NCBI GenBank assembly: GCA_023369685.1
Contig: SACZ01000006.1
Span: forward strand, 187,715 to 251,714
Source: Prolixibacteraceae bacterium JC049
Lineage (GTDB): Bacteria > Bacteroidota > Bacteroidia > Bacteroidales > Prolixibacteraceae
Reading direction: 5' to 3'
Length of the DNA stretch: 64,000 nt
Shown: positions 50,735 through 61,200 of the stretch, in pieces
How the letters are laid out: each line of letters starts with the position of its first letter
Position numbering within the stretch: position 1 is the first letter of the stretch
The notes under the pieces: model-generated
Databases searched by the model: none
The model's input: only the letters and a program-made list of their open reading frames with translations
What the model was told of the DNA's origin: nothing
Program-made: the position numbers and the translations under genes

Positions 50735-51067
50735 TTAGGAATTTTTGTATTCTGAATTATCCATTGGTGCAAAAAACTCCACCTTTCCACACCGTGGACA
50801 TAGGTATAAATCAAAAGCTTCCCTGTTCTGGAATACGGCAAAAAGTGGCCCCATTACTCCCATATCAGGTCCTTCGTGAAACCGGTATTCTCCAACATAT
50901 TTCATCGGGATTTGACACCGTAAGCAATCAATCTCCTTCGTTTTTACACCAAGATCTTTAATCTCAACTACTTTTTCTTCGGTAAAACTGTAGGTACAGT
51001 TCCAGCAAAGCTGAAAACTTTCTTCTACCGTTTCACCACAGTTGGGGCATATTTTTTCTAGTTGCAT
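50735..51067 (-). CDS. Double zinc-ribbon protein
   Basis: A 110-residue soluble protein. Two Cys-x2-Cys pairs near the N terminus (CPNCGETVEESFQLCWNC) form one zinc ribbon; a second one is split, with CLRC at ~49 and CPRC at ~92. No membrane segment. It is 12 bases after the small membrane gene in the same direction. Function unknown; such proteins often bind nucleic acid or act as metal-dependent adaptors. Confidence 0.7.
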   Translation of the reverse strand: MQLEKICPNCGETVEESFQLCWNCTYSFTEEKVVEIKDLGVKTKEIDCLRCQIPMKYVGEYRFHEGPDMGVMGPLFAVFQNREAFDLYLCPRCGKVEFFAPMDNSEYKNS

Positions 51068-51079
51068 TTCTTCTATATT

Positions 51080-51442
51080 TTAAACCATTGCTGGTTCTGG
51101 TTCTTCGTCTTTTGTATACTTATAGATGATTGTTCCTGCTGCTACAAAATTGGCTATTAGAATTGCACCGCCACCCAGCAACATTTGCAATGCCTGCTTA
51201 TTAAATGCTGGAAATTTGAGCAATTCAGACATAAAAGCCAATGTAAAGTAGAAGGAAATCAGTGCTACGATACTACCTAAAAGTATTCCTGTCACTTTAT
51301 TCCTAAACATAAGCTGAGCTCCAAGAATTAAGGCAACAAACAACATAATAGGATTAAATGAAAATGGAGGGGTAAATCCTGCCAGAATAGCTCCAACAAT
51401 CAAATAAATCTCTGGTAAGTAAAGTAGGTTTAACTTTTTCAT
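51080..51442 (-). CDS. Small membrane protein
   Basis: A 120-residue protein with four helices (LPEIYLIVGAILAGFTPPF; PIMLFVALILGAQLMF; VTGILLGSIVALISFYFTLA; LLGGGAILIANFVAAGTIIY) and an acidic tail (TKDEEPEPAMV). No family recognised. Preceded by the common leader AATTTAAACAG and a GTTCCTGA box (51460-51467). Probably one operon with the zinc-ribbon gene, 12 bases apart. Confidence 0.62.
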   Translation of the reverse strand: MKKLNLLYLPEIYLIVGAILAGFTPPFSFNPIMLFVALILGAQLMFRNKVTGILLGSIVALISFYFTLAFMSELLKFPAFNKQALQMLLGGGAILIANFVAAGTIIYKYTKDEEPEPAMV

Positions 51443-51559
51443 CTGTTTAAATTCTTTTGGTTCCTGAGTGTTTAGTTCTTTTTACTCTTCCCAAACGATC
51501 TAACTTACAATAAATTGTATAATGTCATTTCTTTTTTACGTAAAAAAAGGCATTTCAGA

Positions 51560-52699
51560 TTAATACCCCAACTCCTTTAATTTAGAACGAATTGCATTTC
51601 CCAACTCTTTGGAATATCCATTTTTAATCCATACAATCTTGTTTTCACCATTCAGAATAAAAGTGGTAGGTAGACCAAAACGAATTCTTTGCCGCTGCTT
51701 GTAACGCTTTTCTGCATTCTTCTCCGGGTTAAAAACAATTGGGTAATCAATCCCTTTTTCTTTCATGTAACTCAACAGCTTTGCCTTACTATCATCCGCA
51801 TAAAATGCCAAACAATCTACATCTGTATTCGATTTACATTTTTGATGCATTTGCTTCACAACAGGTAACGCTTTCTGGCAATAACCACAGTTTATTCCCG
51901 ATAAAAACAGCACTGTATATTTTGCTTTTCGATCCTTGAATTGAACAGCCTTTCCATTCGTATCTTCCAAGTTCCATACAGGAAACAGATCTCCCACTTT
52001 AACTCGCTCAATGGTTTCCTTTGTAGGAACTGGCTCCTTGCCTTTGCTTATTAAAAATGTCTGTTTGCTTTTTTGAGTTCCAATATGATACTCTTTAATA
52101 AACGGCTGTTTCTCATTGATAATAACTCGAAATAATGCGGGCCAATTGGTTGCTTTATCGACAAACATTTCGTGTACAGCCGAATCGGCAGATAAAGCAT
52201 TAATATAAGTACACACCTTATTGCCCCAAGCAGAATCTTTTACAATAGTATGTTTAAATCCTTTTTTGCTCAATAGCTCTTTCCAAACAGGCAATTGTCC
52301 GCTTATGTCGTTTTTAAGCTTTTTCAAAGTGCTTTCCGAGACCAGATCTTTCTTATTCATGTTCTTCACTTTACTCTCTAACATCCACAAACGCTCTATG
52401 CCGTTGAATTCGACATGTGAAATAATAGGAATTCGAAAATGAGGATGCAGTAAACTATCTTCTACGATAAATTGGTAACCGAAGTTTTCATCCCCAATAT
52501 TCTTTTTAAACTCACACCTCTGAGTGGTAAATATGGTATCTCCTGTTTTCGATCCTTGAATAGTTAGCTCTTTGACATTATATGCCAGTTGCTGTTCATT
52601 TGAAATTTTCTCTAATGTACTTTGGATTGTTTTCTCTGGATTATCTCCACATTTGACAAAGCTAACCACACAGGCCAGGGCAAGCCAATAAATCTTCAT
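51560..52699 (-). CDS. Thioredoxin-fold (TlpA/AhpC-TSA-like) secreted protein
   Basis: A 379-residue envelope protein with an N-terminal signal (MKIYWLALACVVSFVKC; Cys17 may be a lipid site). Residues ~30-230 form a Bacteroidota-specific N-terminal domain; ~235-379 is a thioredoxin fold: GDLFPVWNLEDTNGKAVQF, then a redox motif in LFLSGINCGYCQKALPVVKQ (Cys-Gly-Tyr-Cys), and RQRIRFGLPTTFILNGENKI with the cis-Pro after GLPTT. TlpA-like proteins reduce disulfides of periplasmic proteins or deliver electrons. It lies just outside the PUL, 108 bases after its terminal gene. Confidence 0.8.
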   Translation of the reverse strand: MKIYWLALACVVSFVKCGDNPEKTIQSTLEKISNEQQLAYNVKELTIQGSKTGDTIFTTQRCEFKKNIGDENFGYQFIVEDSLLHPHFRIPIISHVEFNGIERLWMLESKVKNMNKKDLVSESTLKKLKNDISGQLPVWKELLSKKGFKHTIVKDSAWGNKVCTYINALSADSAVHEMFVDKATNWPALFRVIINEKQPFIKEYHIGTQKSKQTFLISKGKEPVPTKETIERVKVGDLFPVWNLEDTNGKAVQFKDRKAKYTVLFLSGINCGYCQKALPVVKQMHQKCKSNTDVDCLAFYADDSKAKLLSYMKEKGIDYPIVFNPEKNAEKRYKQRQRIRFGLPTTFILNGENKIVWIKNGYSKELGNAIRSKLKELGY

Positions 52700-52766
52700 A
52701 GGTAAATTGTTTAATTAGGAGTGACAAGATACCTATATTTCAAATATGTTCAATAACGTTTCTCTG

Positions 52767-52798
52767 AAAAACACATGAATGATTATCTCACTCATGTG
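52767..52798 (-). terminator. Intrinsic terminator of the PUL operon or upstream region
   Basis: On the minus strand CACATGAGTGA / TCATTCATGTG pair (one mismatch, 5-nt loop), followed by five T (52767-52771), 10 bases after the GH95 stop. Confidence 0.8.
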
Positions 52799-52807
52799 CT
52801 TTCGATA

Positions 52808-55081
52808 TTATTTTACAACATTACGTCCTTTCTTTAGCGTAACTTTTTGAACAACTCCATTCATTCTAATTGGAATTGTTTCCTTTGATTTAGCAATAAT
52901 TGTTGCAGAAGTAACTTTCCCATTTTTCCACACCATTTCTAGAGTATGCCCCCCTTGCACCACTAATCCTTTTACTTTCCCATTGGCTAATTGTTTAGGC
53001 AAACACGGTAAAAGATGAATCTCACCAGCATACGATTGCACCAACATCTCTGCAATTGCAGCTGTACCTCCAAAATTGCCATCAATTTGAAAAGGTGGAT
53101 GATTGTCAAACAAATTCGGTAATGTCGATTTGGTCCACAAAGCGACTAAGTTCTCCCATGCCTTTTGGGAGTCCAGCAAGCGGGCATAAAAGTTAATCAT
53201 CCACGCTCTGCTCCATCCTGTATGCCCACCACCATTCTTTAGTCGACCTTCAATAACCTTTTGCGCAGCCTTCATGTATTCAGGCGTGCTATTCCAATTG
53301 TATAATCCTGCCGGGAAAAGACCGTATAGGTGTGAGATATGCCGATGTCCCGGGCTTGCTTCGGTTAAGCTCTCATCAGACCATTCAAGGATTCGACCAT
53401 CCGCTCCAATTTTTATGGGAGTCAGTTCTTTTAATTGCTCTTCCAGCTGTTTTTTAAAGTCAGCATCCATTTGCAATGTCTCTGCTGCTGCAATACAACA
53501 ATTGAATAAGTGACGTATAATTTGTAAGTCCATTGCAGCTCCCATTACCACACTTCCTTTTTCTCCTTTAGCTGACACATAAACATTTTCAGGAGAGGCC
53601 GAAGGTCCGATGGTCCATTTCCCGCTTTTGGGATTTCTGACCATCAATTCGGATAAAAACAGTGCCGCTTCTTTCATTACAGGATAACCTGTTTCTTTTA
53701 AGAACTGCTTATCCTTCCCGAAAACAAAATGATCCCACATATGAGTTGCCGCCCACGCAGCTCCCATAGGCCACATTCCATATTGCGGAGCGCCATAAGG
53801 TGTGGTAAAATGCCAAACGTCAGAACGATGATGTGCCACAAAGCCATTCACGCCATATACTGCTTTAGCTGTTTTTCGACCTCGCTCTCTCAATCGGTCG
53901 ATGTATTTCAAAAAGGGCACATGCAGTTCTGAAAGGTTGGTAATCTCGGCTGGCCAATAATTCATTTGTGCATTAATGTTGATGTGGTAGTCAGAAAACC
54001 AGGCAGGCTTTAACTCATCACACCATATTCCTTGCAAATTAGCGGGCAAGCATCCAGGCCGGGAAGAGCTAATCAAAAGATACCTTCCGTAGTTGAAATA
54101 TAACTCTGCCAGCGAGGGGTCATTCTCCCCTGCTTTTTGCTTCTTTAAGCGAATATCTGTAGGCAATTTCGATGCAGAAGTATTATTAAATTGAAGTTGT
54201 ACCCGATTATAAAACGATTGGTAATCGTCATAATGTCTTTGAAGCAATTGGTTATAAGTTTTATCTGCATTGAGATTTAAATAATCCAAACATTTTTCAG
54301 TAGGATCGCCTTTGCTGTAATTGGTAGCTGCCACCAAACGAAACTCCACGATATCTGCATTTTTCACAACTAGTTCATTGTTGTGAATGGATAGTGTTCC
54401 TCCTTTGTGTTTCAGCTTCAATCTTGTTTCAAACTTTACTCCTCGCCCATTATTGATATGTTGTTTCATCACAAGTATATCATCAATCGCCTCAACGATT
54501 TCACCATCTCCTCGCCTCGAAAAGCGCATTCGACAATTAATCTGTCCTTTTTTGTCGGCCTCTGCTTTAAACACAATTGCCTGACTAGGTGCTGAAGAAA
54601 AAATTGTACGTTTATGCTTAACTCCGTTAACCTTGAACTGAGAAGTAACACATGCACTATCCAGATTCAATTCTCGTCGGTAATCACTATGTTTATCAAC
54701 TCCTTCGAAGTATATATCTAAATCACCTAAAGTTTGATAAGTGCTGGATTCTGGATTACGACCACTCAATAATTTTTCTTTACACATCTTTTCTGCAGCT
54801 GCATATTCACCATCAAAAAGAAGCTGTTGAATTTTTGCCACATACTTATGTCCATCGGTTTTATCCTCATATGGAATTCCTTTGGTCCAGACAGACTCCT
54901 CGTTCAACTGAATTCGTTCATGAGCAACACCACCAAACACCATAGCTCCTAACCGTCCATTTCCAACAGGAAGCGCTTCGTTCCATTGCTTGGCTGGCTG
55001 TTTATACCATAGTTTATTCTCCTGAGCATTTAATACGAAACTCATCAATAAGCCCAGCACACATATATAAAACTTCATCAT
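52808..55081 (-). CDS. GH95 family alpha-L-fucosidase (or alpha-L-galactosidase)
   Basis: A 757-residue secreted enzyme (start 55081, just after the stop of the preceding gene; signal peptide cut after VLNAQ). N-terminal beta-sandwich opens with the family mark LWYKQPAKQWNEALPVGNGR, LGAMVFGGVAHERIQLNEE. The (alpha/alpha)6 catalytic region contains WCDELKPAWFSDYHININAQ and MNYWPAEITNLSELHVP, NGFVAHHRSDVWHFTTPYG, then SPENVYVSAKGEKGSVVMG, GHTGWSRAWMINFYARLLDS and DNHPPFQIDGNFGGTAAIAE, all typical of GH95. It releases alpha-1,2-linked L-fucose or L-galactose. Last gene of the PUL; sulfatases are absent, so a non-sulfated fucosylated glycan is likely. Confidence 0.92.
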   Translation of the reverse strand: MMKFYICVLGLLMSFVLNAQENKLWYKQPAKQWNEALPVGNGRLGAMVFGGVAHERIQLNEESVWTKGIPYEDKTDGHKYVAKIQQLLFDGEYAAAEKMCKEKLLSGRNPESSTYQTLGDLDIYFEGVDKHSDYRRELNLDSACVTSQFKVNGVKHKRTIFSSAPSQAIVFKAEADKKGQINCRMRFSRRGDGEIVEAIDDILVMKQHINNGRGVKFETRLKLKHKGGTLSIHNNELVVKNADIVEFRLVAATNYSKGDPTEKCLDYLNLNADKTYNQLLQRHYDDYQSFYNRVQLQFNNTSASKLPTDIRLKKQKAGENDPSLAELYFNYGRYLLISSSRPGCLPANLQGIWCDELKPAWFSDYHININAQMNYWPAEITNLSELHVPFLKYIDRLRERGRKTAKAVYGVNGFVAHHRSDVWHFTTPYGAPQYGMWPMGAAWAATHMWDHFVFGKDKQFLKETGYPVMKEAALFLSELMVRNPKSGKWTIGPSASPENVYVSAKGEKGSVVMGAAMDLQIIRHLFNCCIAAAETLQMDADFKKQLEEQLKELTPIKIGADGRILEWSDESLTEASPGHRHISHLYGLFPAGLYNWNSTPEYMKAAQKVIEGRLKNGGGHTGWSRAWMINFYARLLDSQKAWENLVALWTKSTLPNLFDNHPPFQIDGNFGGTAAIAEMLVQSYAGEIHLLPCLPKQLANGKVKGLVVQGGHTLEMVWKNGKVTSATIIAKSKETIPIRMNGVVQKVTLKKGRNVVK

Positions 55082-55088
55082 GCTAATG

Positions 55089-56186
55089 TTATTTTGCTTC
55101 AAATTTCAACACATAACTGTTAGTACCATCACTGCCATCAATGGCAACGCCACTGGGGCAATAGAGGTACTCAATTTCACCATTGTCAGCTTGCAATAAC
55201 TGAGGTCGTTCGAACTTCACTGTACTTCCATAATGCTTTTTTGCATTCTCAGGAATATTGCCTTTCAAATGATAGTTTCCGAAGTGGTGAAAACCTGGTA
55301 AAGGTTCAGTATTAAACTGCAAACCATCTTTCGACACCCATAAAAGGCCGCCACCTTTTTCAATTATTCCATGGTTATCGGTTGTTAACAAGCAGATATG
55401 GTTTCGCCACATAAAGGCATAACCATCTTCAATGGCTTTATCATTAGCAGTTATTGACTTATCCTGAATCACATATGGCCCTGTCAATTTATCGGCAATG
55501 GCCACTCCCATTTTCACTCGACCTTTAGGTCTAGGACCTGTCATTGCTTTAAAATAGAGGTAATATTTACCATTGGGATGCGCCAATATAGATGGATTGG
55601 TTACACCACAACCACTATTGAAACACCATGAAGATTCATTTTCGGGTGTTTTCAAAATAGGATTTTCTTTATTGGGAATTTGTTTCCAAGGACCATTAAT
55701 ATTCTGGGCTATCATCATTCCAATGAACTGTGTTGGCCCATGTTGTTTTGCACCATCGTTGGCAATATAAACCAGTACATATTTATCGTCAATCTTTCGA
55801 ATATTCGGATTGTGAAAACCTACTTTATTCCAGACTCCTGCACTTTTAGCTGCACTAGCAACAACATTCTCAAACTGAAAAGGCCCTTCGGGATTATTGG
55901 CAACATAATGGGCTATTTCGCTATTGTATTTCCATGCCTCATAAAACGGAATCGCTCCTGACCATCTGGCACAAAAAAGATGCACTTTCCCATCTTCTCC
56001 TCTCACGGGAGAACTTCCCCAAACATCATATCCGGGTTCGTTAACGGCTTCTCCGATCAACTTAAAGTTATTGGCTATAGCCTTCGGACTTAATTCTTGT
56101 TCCGAAGTATTCTGTGATGATTTATTCGATTTACATGCATAGAAACAGCATGCTGCGAAAATTATTCCAATAATAACAACTCTCAT
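55089..56186 (-). CDS. GH43-like / five-bladed propeller glycosidase lipoprotein
   Basis: A 365-residue lipoprotein (signal MRVVIIGIIFAACCFYAC, Cys18, then KSNKSS). Mature part is a beta-propeller glycosidase of the GH43/GH117 type: DVWGSSPVRGEDGKVHLFCA has the catalytic Asp region, GFHNPNIRKIDDKYVLVYIA and GVTNPSILAHPNGKYYLYFK are the repeated blades, and GIIEKGGGLLWVSKDG carries a likely catalytic Glu. Precise family and linkage cannot be fixed by eye. Located between susD (gap holding a MITE-like element) and the GH95 gene, 7 bases from the latter, so it acts on the same glycan. Confidence 0.75.
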   Translation of the reverse strand: MRVVIIGIIFAACCFYACKSNKSSQNTSEQELSPKAIANNFKLIGEAVNEPGYDVWGSSPVRGEDGKVHLFCARWSGAIPFYEAWKYNSEIAHYVANNPEGPFQFENVVASAAKSAGVWNKVGFHNPNIRKIDDKYVLVYIANDGAKQHGPTQFIGMMIAQNINGPWKQIPNKENPILKTPENESSWCFNSGCGVTNPSILAHPNGKYYLYFKAMTGPRPKGRVKMGVAIADKLTGPYVIQDKSITANDKAIEDGYAFMWRNHICLLTTDNHGIIEKGGGLLWVSKDGLQFNTEPLPGFHHFGNYHLKGNIPENAKKHYGSTVKFERPQLLQADNGEIEYLYCPSGVAIDGSDGTNSYVLKFEAK

Positions 56187-56258
56187 AATAATGCGGTATA
56201 GGTGATTTCTTCTAAATTAACACTTTCTGCTCAAAATCAGGCTAGTAAACAAAACAAG

Positions 56259-56449
56259 GAGGTTGTCCAAAAAGTAAATTCATTTGAAATTGAACTTTCA
56301 GTTTATAACCTGCTTTCGTTTTTACCCCACCAAACCTCCCCTAAAGAGGAGGCTTAAGTCCCCTTTAGGGGATTTAGGGGTGATAAACCAAGTGGTGACT
56401 TATAATCCGTTAGTTCAAAAAATTATAAATAAGCTTTTTGGACACCCTC
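56259..56449. mobile_element. MITE-like element (191 bp) in the PUL
   Basis: Terminal inverted repeats GAGGTTGTCCAAAAAG (56259-56274) and CTTTTTGGACACCCTC (56434-56449), 15 of 16 matching. The ends resemble insertion-sequence termini seen in Bacteroidota ('TTGTCCAAAAAG'). No transposase is inside. The middle holds a repeat-rich palindrome (CCTCCCCTAAAG ... CCCCTTTAGGGGATTTAGGGG, 56331-56376), a motif found scattered in genomes of this phylum. It lies in the 325-base gap between susD and the GH43-like gene. Confidence 0.72.
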
Positions 56450-56511
56450 ACTTGTAAATTATAACTAACCAATCTAAAATTTAGCGGTCTGACTTAATCC
56501 TTAAATTCAGA

Positions 56512-58260
56512 CTAATATCCTGGATTCTGCGTTAATTCAGGATTTAATTTTCGATTTGAGTTAGGTATTGGGAAAAGGTATTGCCTTGTTTTATCGAACT
56601 CCATCACTGAAAGTATACTACACATTCCAGCATCATCTAAAGCCTGGAAGTTGGGCAGTCCATCATTATCAATCTCTGGTGTTATTCCCCAGAACCAATG
56701 GCCCGGTTCAATAACATTGGTAATCATATCTCCAGTTACCGGCTTACTTAAATCGGGTTGCTGATTGATTTTTGCCAATCCATAGTTATTACCCACCAAC
56801 GCTTTTTCTGCTAATTGCCAACGAATTAAATCCATGTATCGCATTCCTTCGAATGCCAACTCAATTCTTCTTTCATTGCGAACAATCAATCGCAACTTAC
56901 CTTGATCTTTTGTTGCAATGACCGGATAGTTCACTCCAGAGCCAGCATATCCTCTTTCACGCAGCGAATTCAAGACTTCCAGCACAGAATCATCAATCTC
57001 ATTTAACTCGATTTTTGCTTCGGCATAAGTTAACAGTACTTCGGCATATCTACATGCAATATCTGCTGTTTCCGTTTTTCTATCGTCCAGCCATTCTTCG
57101 TCGCATCCTTTGCTTCTTACCAAGCCATTGAATGATGCATATGCCCCAATGGAACGAGTGTCTTTATTTACAATCATCTTGTTCTCATTGTAATTCATCA
57201 CCTGTCGCGCCAATGGATGAGTATTGAATTCAATACCATAAAAATTGGTACCAGACTCAGGAGTACGGTCATCATCCGCTTTTAGCTTTCCAAAAGGAAT
57301 AATCGTTGCCAGAAGTCTAGGATCGCGATTCATAAAAGGATTATGAGGATCGAATAAAGGAGACTCATCTACAGGCAATCCATCGGTGCAATATGCACTG
57401 GCCAACAAGTTCCATGTAGGATGCGTTTGAGCATATCCACTAGGATGGTTTCGAGGAATGTATGTGTTTATTCCTACTCTAATATCCAGGTCATTCGATC
57501 TTGGAAATGTAAAGATAAACTCGCTTGATACTTTTGTTTTTGAAAAGAACAAATCGGCAAAATCGTTGTGCAAGCTATACACGCCTAAATCGATGCAAGC
57601 TTTAGCAGCCGTTTTTGCAACTTCGTAATCACCCAGATACAATGCCGTTCGGGCTTTATAAGCTAAAGCAGCTCCCTTTGTTGCATAAATAGCCCCTTCA
57701 TAAGAAGCTGGTAGCTTAGCTGCCGCACGGTCGAACAACTCATATACTTTACCTTTTACAGTATTTAAATCAGTTCGGGCAACGGTATATGATTCATCAA
57801 TAGAGATATTTTTATCGAAGAAAGGGACATCGCCAAAGAAGTAAATCAATTGACCATAGAACGAAGCCTTCATGAACTCGGCCTCTCCCATAAACTGGTT
57901 ACGTACATCTTCCCCAAGCACTTCTCCTTTGGCTTCTAACTCTGCAATTACTGTATTGGCTCTACTTACCCCCTTATACAAATGCGCCCAATATGTTGCT
58001 GCGTCTCCCCACTCTGAATCCACAGTACCATTTTTCACTGTATTTCCATTTGTTCTTATCGTGTAATCGTCCGACCAGGTATCACTAGGCTTTTTAAAGA
58101 ATGTATTTCGGTATAAATCATTTAAAGAGTATCTATAGTGATCTTGTTTTGCATACCATGATTCCGAGTTGGCCTTATCTAAACTAGCCAGATCCAACTC
58201 ATTACAAGAAGTAACACCAATGATATATGCAATTGCTAATATGGTTTTTAATATTCTCAT
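56512..58260 (-). CDS. SusD/RagB family nutrient-binding outer-membrane lipoprotein
   Basis: A 582-residue lipoprotein (start at 58260 so that the signal MRILKTILAIAYIIGVTSC leads to Cys19; then NELDLASLDK). SusD features: TPR-like helices with NTVIAELEAKGE and MGEAEFMKASFYGQLIYFFG, the DVPFFDKN loop, LTYAEAKIELNEI, and the C-terminal RRIELAFEGMRYMDLIRW and LFPIPNSNRKLNPELTQNPG. It captures oligosaccharide for the SusC channel. Lies 28 bases after susC. Confidence 0.93.
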   Translation of the reverse strand: MRILKTILAIAYIIGVTSCNELDLASLDKANSESWYAKQDHYRYSLNDLYRNTFFKKPSDTWSDDYTIRTNGNTVKNGTVDSEWGDAATYWAHLYKGVSRANTVIAELEAKGEVLGEDVRNQFMGEAEFMKASFYGQLIYFFGDVPFFDKNISIDESYTVARTDLNTVKGKVYELFDRAAAKLPASYEGAIYATKGAALAYKARTALYLGDYEVAKTAAKACIDLGVYSLHNDFADLFFSKTKVSSEFIFTFPRSNDLDIRVGINTYIPRNHPSGYAQTHPTWNLLASAYCTDGLPVDESPLFDPHNPFMNRDPRLLATIIPFGKLKADDDRTPESGTNFYGIEFNTHPLARQVMNYNENKMIVNKDTRSIGAYASFNGLVRSKGCDEEWLDDRKTETADIACRYAEVLLTYAEAKIELNEIDDSVLEVLNSLRERGYAGSGVNYPVIATKDQGKLRLIVRNERRIELAFEGMRYMDLIRWQLAEKALVGNNYGLAKINQQPDLSKPVTGDMITNVIEPGHWFWGITPEIDNDGLPNFQALDDAGMCSILSVMEFDKTRQYLFPIPNSNRKLNPELTQNPGY

Positions 58261-58288
58261 CTGCTTGATATTATTTGGTTTCATTTCT

Positions 58289-61200
58289 TTAGAAGTTAAG
58301 CTTTACACCAAAAATGTAAGATTTAGTAATAAAATAGTTGCCCATAGAATACTCCGGGTCCATACCTGCAGGGAAGTTATCCACAGTAAACAAATCATTT
58401 CCTGCCACATAAACGCGAAGTTTATTCACTCCTAAACGATCAGTTATTGATTTGGGTAATGTGTATCCCAACGTAATGTTTTTCATTCTCAAATAAGCTC
58501 CGTTGAACACCCAATAATCTGAGAAACGATTATTTATCCCTTGTGCTTTGGCTGTTAAACGAGGATACTTTGCACTTTGATTTTCTTCTTCTGAATTTAA
58601 ATGCGACCAATAACTTCCATCGTATAATGTGGTTGGTTGCAACAGGTTAGATGCAAAACCATCGACTGCCGATGTACTCATTACTCTATTCTGCTTTCCA
58701 ATCCCCTGAAATGCAAGACTTAAGTCGAACCCTTTGTATTCGGCAAATAAGTTACCTCCGTATATGAACTTAGGAAGTGAGCCTCCCAGATAAGTTTTAT
58801 CGTCTGAAGTAATTTTTCCGTCTGGCTCTCCATCAGGACCACTAATATCTAAGAACTTAACATCACCAGGTTTCACATTAGAGTTTACAACCGGTGAATT
58901 ATCTACATCTTCCTGTGATTGGAATAAACCATCGGTTTTATATCCATATAGTGTACGGTATTCAAGACCTTCTTCAGTAATGGTTGCTCCACTAAAAATA
59001 CGCTTCCCGTTTATATCGCCAACAACCGATTTCGAGTTGGAGATATTGAATGCTACAGAATATTTGAAGTCTCCTACTTTATCGCGCCACTTCGATTCTA
59101 CTTCCCAACCTTTTGTGGTCATATCGCCCACATTGGTTTTTGGGTTATCAAAACCAATTAAGCTAGGCACACTCAAATTCAACAACATATCAGTTGTCTT
59201 TTTTCGATATACATCGACTGACACAGACAAACGATCGTTCATTGTTGTTAAGTCGAGTGCTAAGTTCGCTGATGTAGTAGTTTCCCAGGTAATATCACGC
59301 ATTACTAAGTATTGCAATGCCGAAGATCTATCTGAAATTACGTTACCATTGGTATGCTGAAAAACGCCTGTTCCCAATGCCAATTCCGAAATGTACAAAT
59401 AGTTTCCAAGTCGATCATTTCCCAACGAACCATAAGAACCTCTTAGCTTTAAAAACGAAACTTTATCCTTTAAAGCTTGTGCCCATGATTCCTCACTAAT
59501 TACCCAACCAACTGAAAGAGAAGGGAAATTACCCCAGCGATATTCTGATGCAAATTTCGATGATCCATCTCTACGAATATTAGCCTGAATAAGATACTTT
59601 TTGTTGTAGCTATAGTTTACCTGACCAAATAGAGAGCGGTAAGCTTTCTCTTCTACCCCAACACCATTATTAAACACTTTATCGGTTGGCACGTGGCTTA
59701 GATATGGGAAATCTGTCATCGGCAATTCTAATCCTCTTACCGATAGATTTTCATACTTTGAATAATACTCCTCATATCCTGCTTTGGCAGCCACTTTATG
59801 ATTTCCCCAGCTACCATCATAGTTGGCCAATAATTGAGAGGTACGTGATTCGCTCACATTTCTATATTCGTACAGATTGGTCTTATCAAACCCATGCGAT
59901 GTTCCTAATGGATCTGAATTATCGTGATCATCTGCTCCATACAGATAGACCGTTTTCTTGAACGTCTTCTTATAATAATTAGAATACGAAGGAGTAAAAT
60001 TGGCAGATATCTTTAATCCTTCAAAAGGTTTGTAGTAAAGTCCTAACTTACCACGAATCTGCTGACTACGTGACTTGGAATCTCCGCCATTCAATAGGTT
60101 GGCATAGGAGTTTCCCATGTCTCGGCCTGTACCCGGGCGTCCATCGGCCCAAACTGCAGGATATAGTGGTGATTCGCGAATACGATCTCCCAAAGGATAA
60201 ACGATAGGATCGGTTGTATCTATCATACGATATGAAAGATCGAAGCTTCCTCCCCATTTCTCACTTACATTGATATCGTTATTTATTCTTAAAGTATATC
60301 GCTTCCAATCTTTAATTTTATAAAGCGCATCCTGGTGCTCATAACCAAACGAAGCTTTCGATCTGATTTTATCGGAACCTCCTGAGATACTCAAATTGTG
60401 ACGATTTGTAAATGCACTCTCTTTCACCAACAAAGCTTTATAGTTGGTTATTGGATAATTATCCGGATCGTTGGCATTGTTCGTCAGATAATTATCGATG
60501 TGATCTTTGGCGTAAACCGGATACTGATCAGCACCATTTCCTGCATCATTCCACACCTTTTCATTCCACATCTCCATGTATCGAATAGGACTGACAAAAT
60601 CGAGTGTTCTGGTTGGTTTATTTATGGAATAACTCCCCGAATAATCGATGGCAAAATACCCTTTTTTTGCCCGTTTTGTTGTAATTATGATTACACCAGC
60701 TGCAGCACGCGAACCATAAATAGCTGAAGAAGCTCCATCTTTCAGTACAGTGTAAGATTCGATATCTTCCGGGTTTACTTCATTCAGACTACCAACAGGT
60801 ACATCGTCAACCAAAATTAGCGGATCGCTAACTCCTTCCAAAGTGGTGATACCACGAATACGAATTGTATTGCCAGCTCCAGGTGCTCCGCTTGAACGGG
60901 TTACCATTACACCAGCAACAGCTCCCTGTAGTGCTTGCGAAACGTTGGTTACATTTCGTTTAGCCAAATCTTCTCCAGAGACACTTACCACCGCTCCTGT
61001 CAAGTCCGATTTCTTAATCACACCATAACCTACAGCAATAACCTCTTCCAGTCCGATGGCGTCTTGCACCAAAACCACATCGATAACAGAATTGCCACCA
61101 ATAGTTCTCTCCTGAGTTTTCATCCCCACAAAAGAGAATTGAAGTGATTCTGAATTGGCAGGAACCAACAATGAGTACTTTCCGTCAATATCGGTTGTTA

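Noticed and set aside
50659-50841. 60-codon minus-strand frame overlapping the zinc-ribbon gene
   Set aside because: It overlaps the real gene in another frame and has no features.
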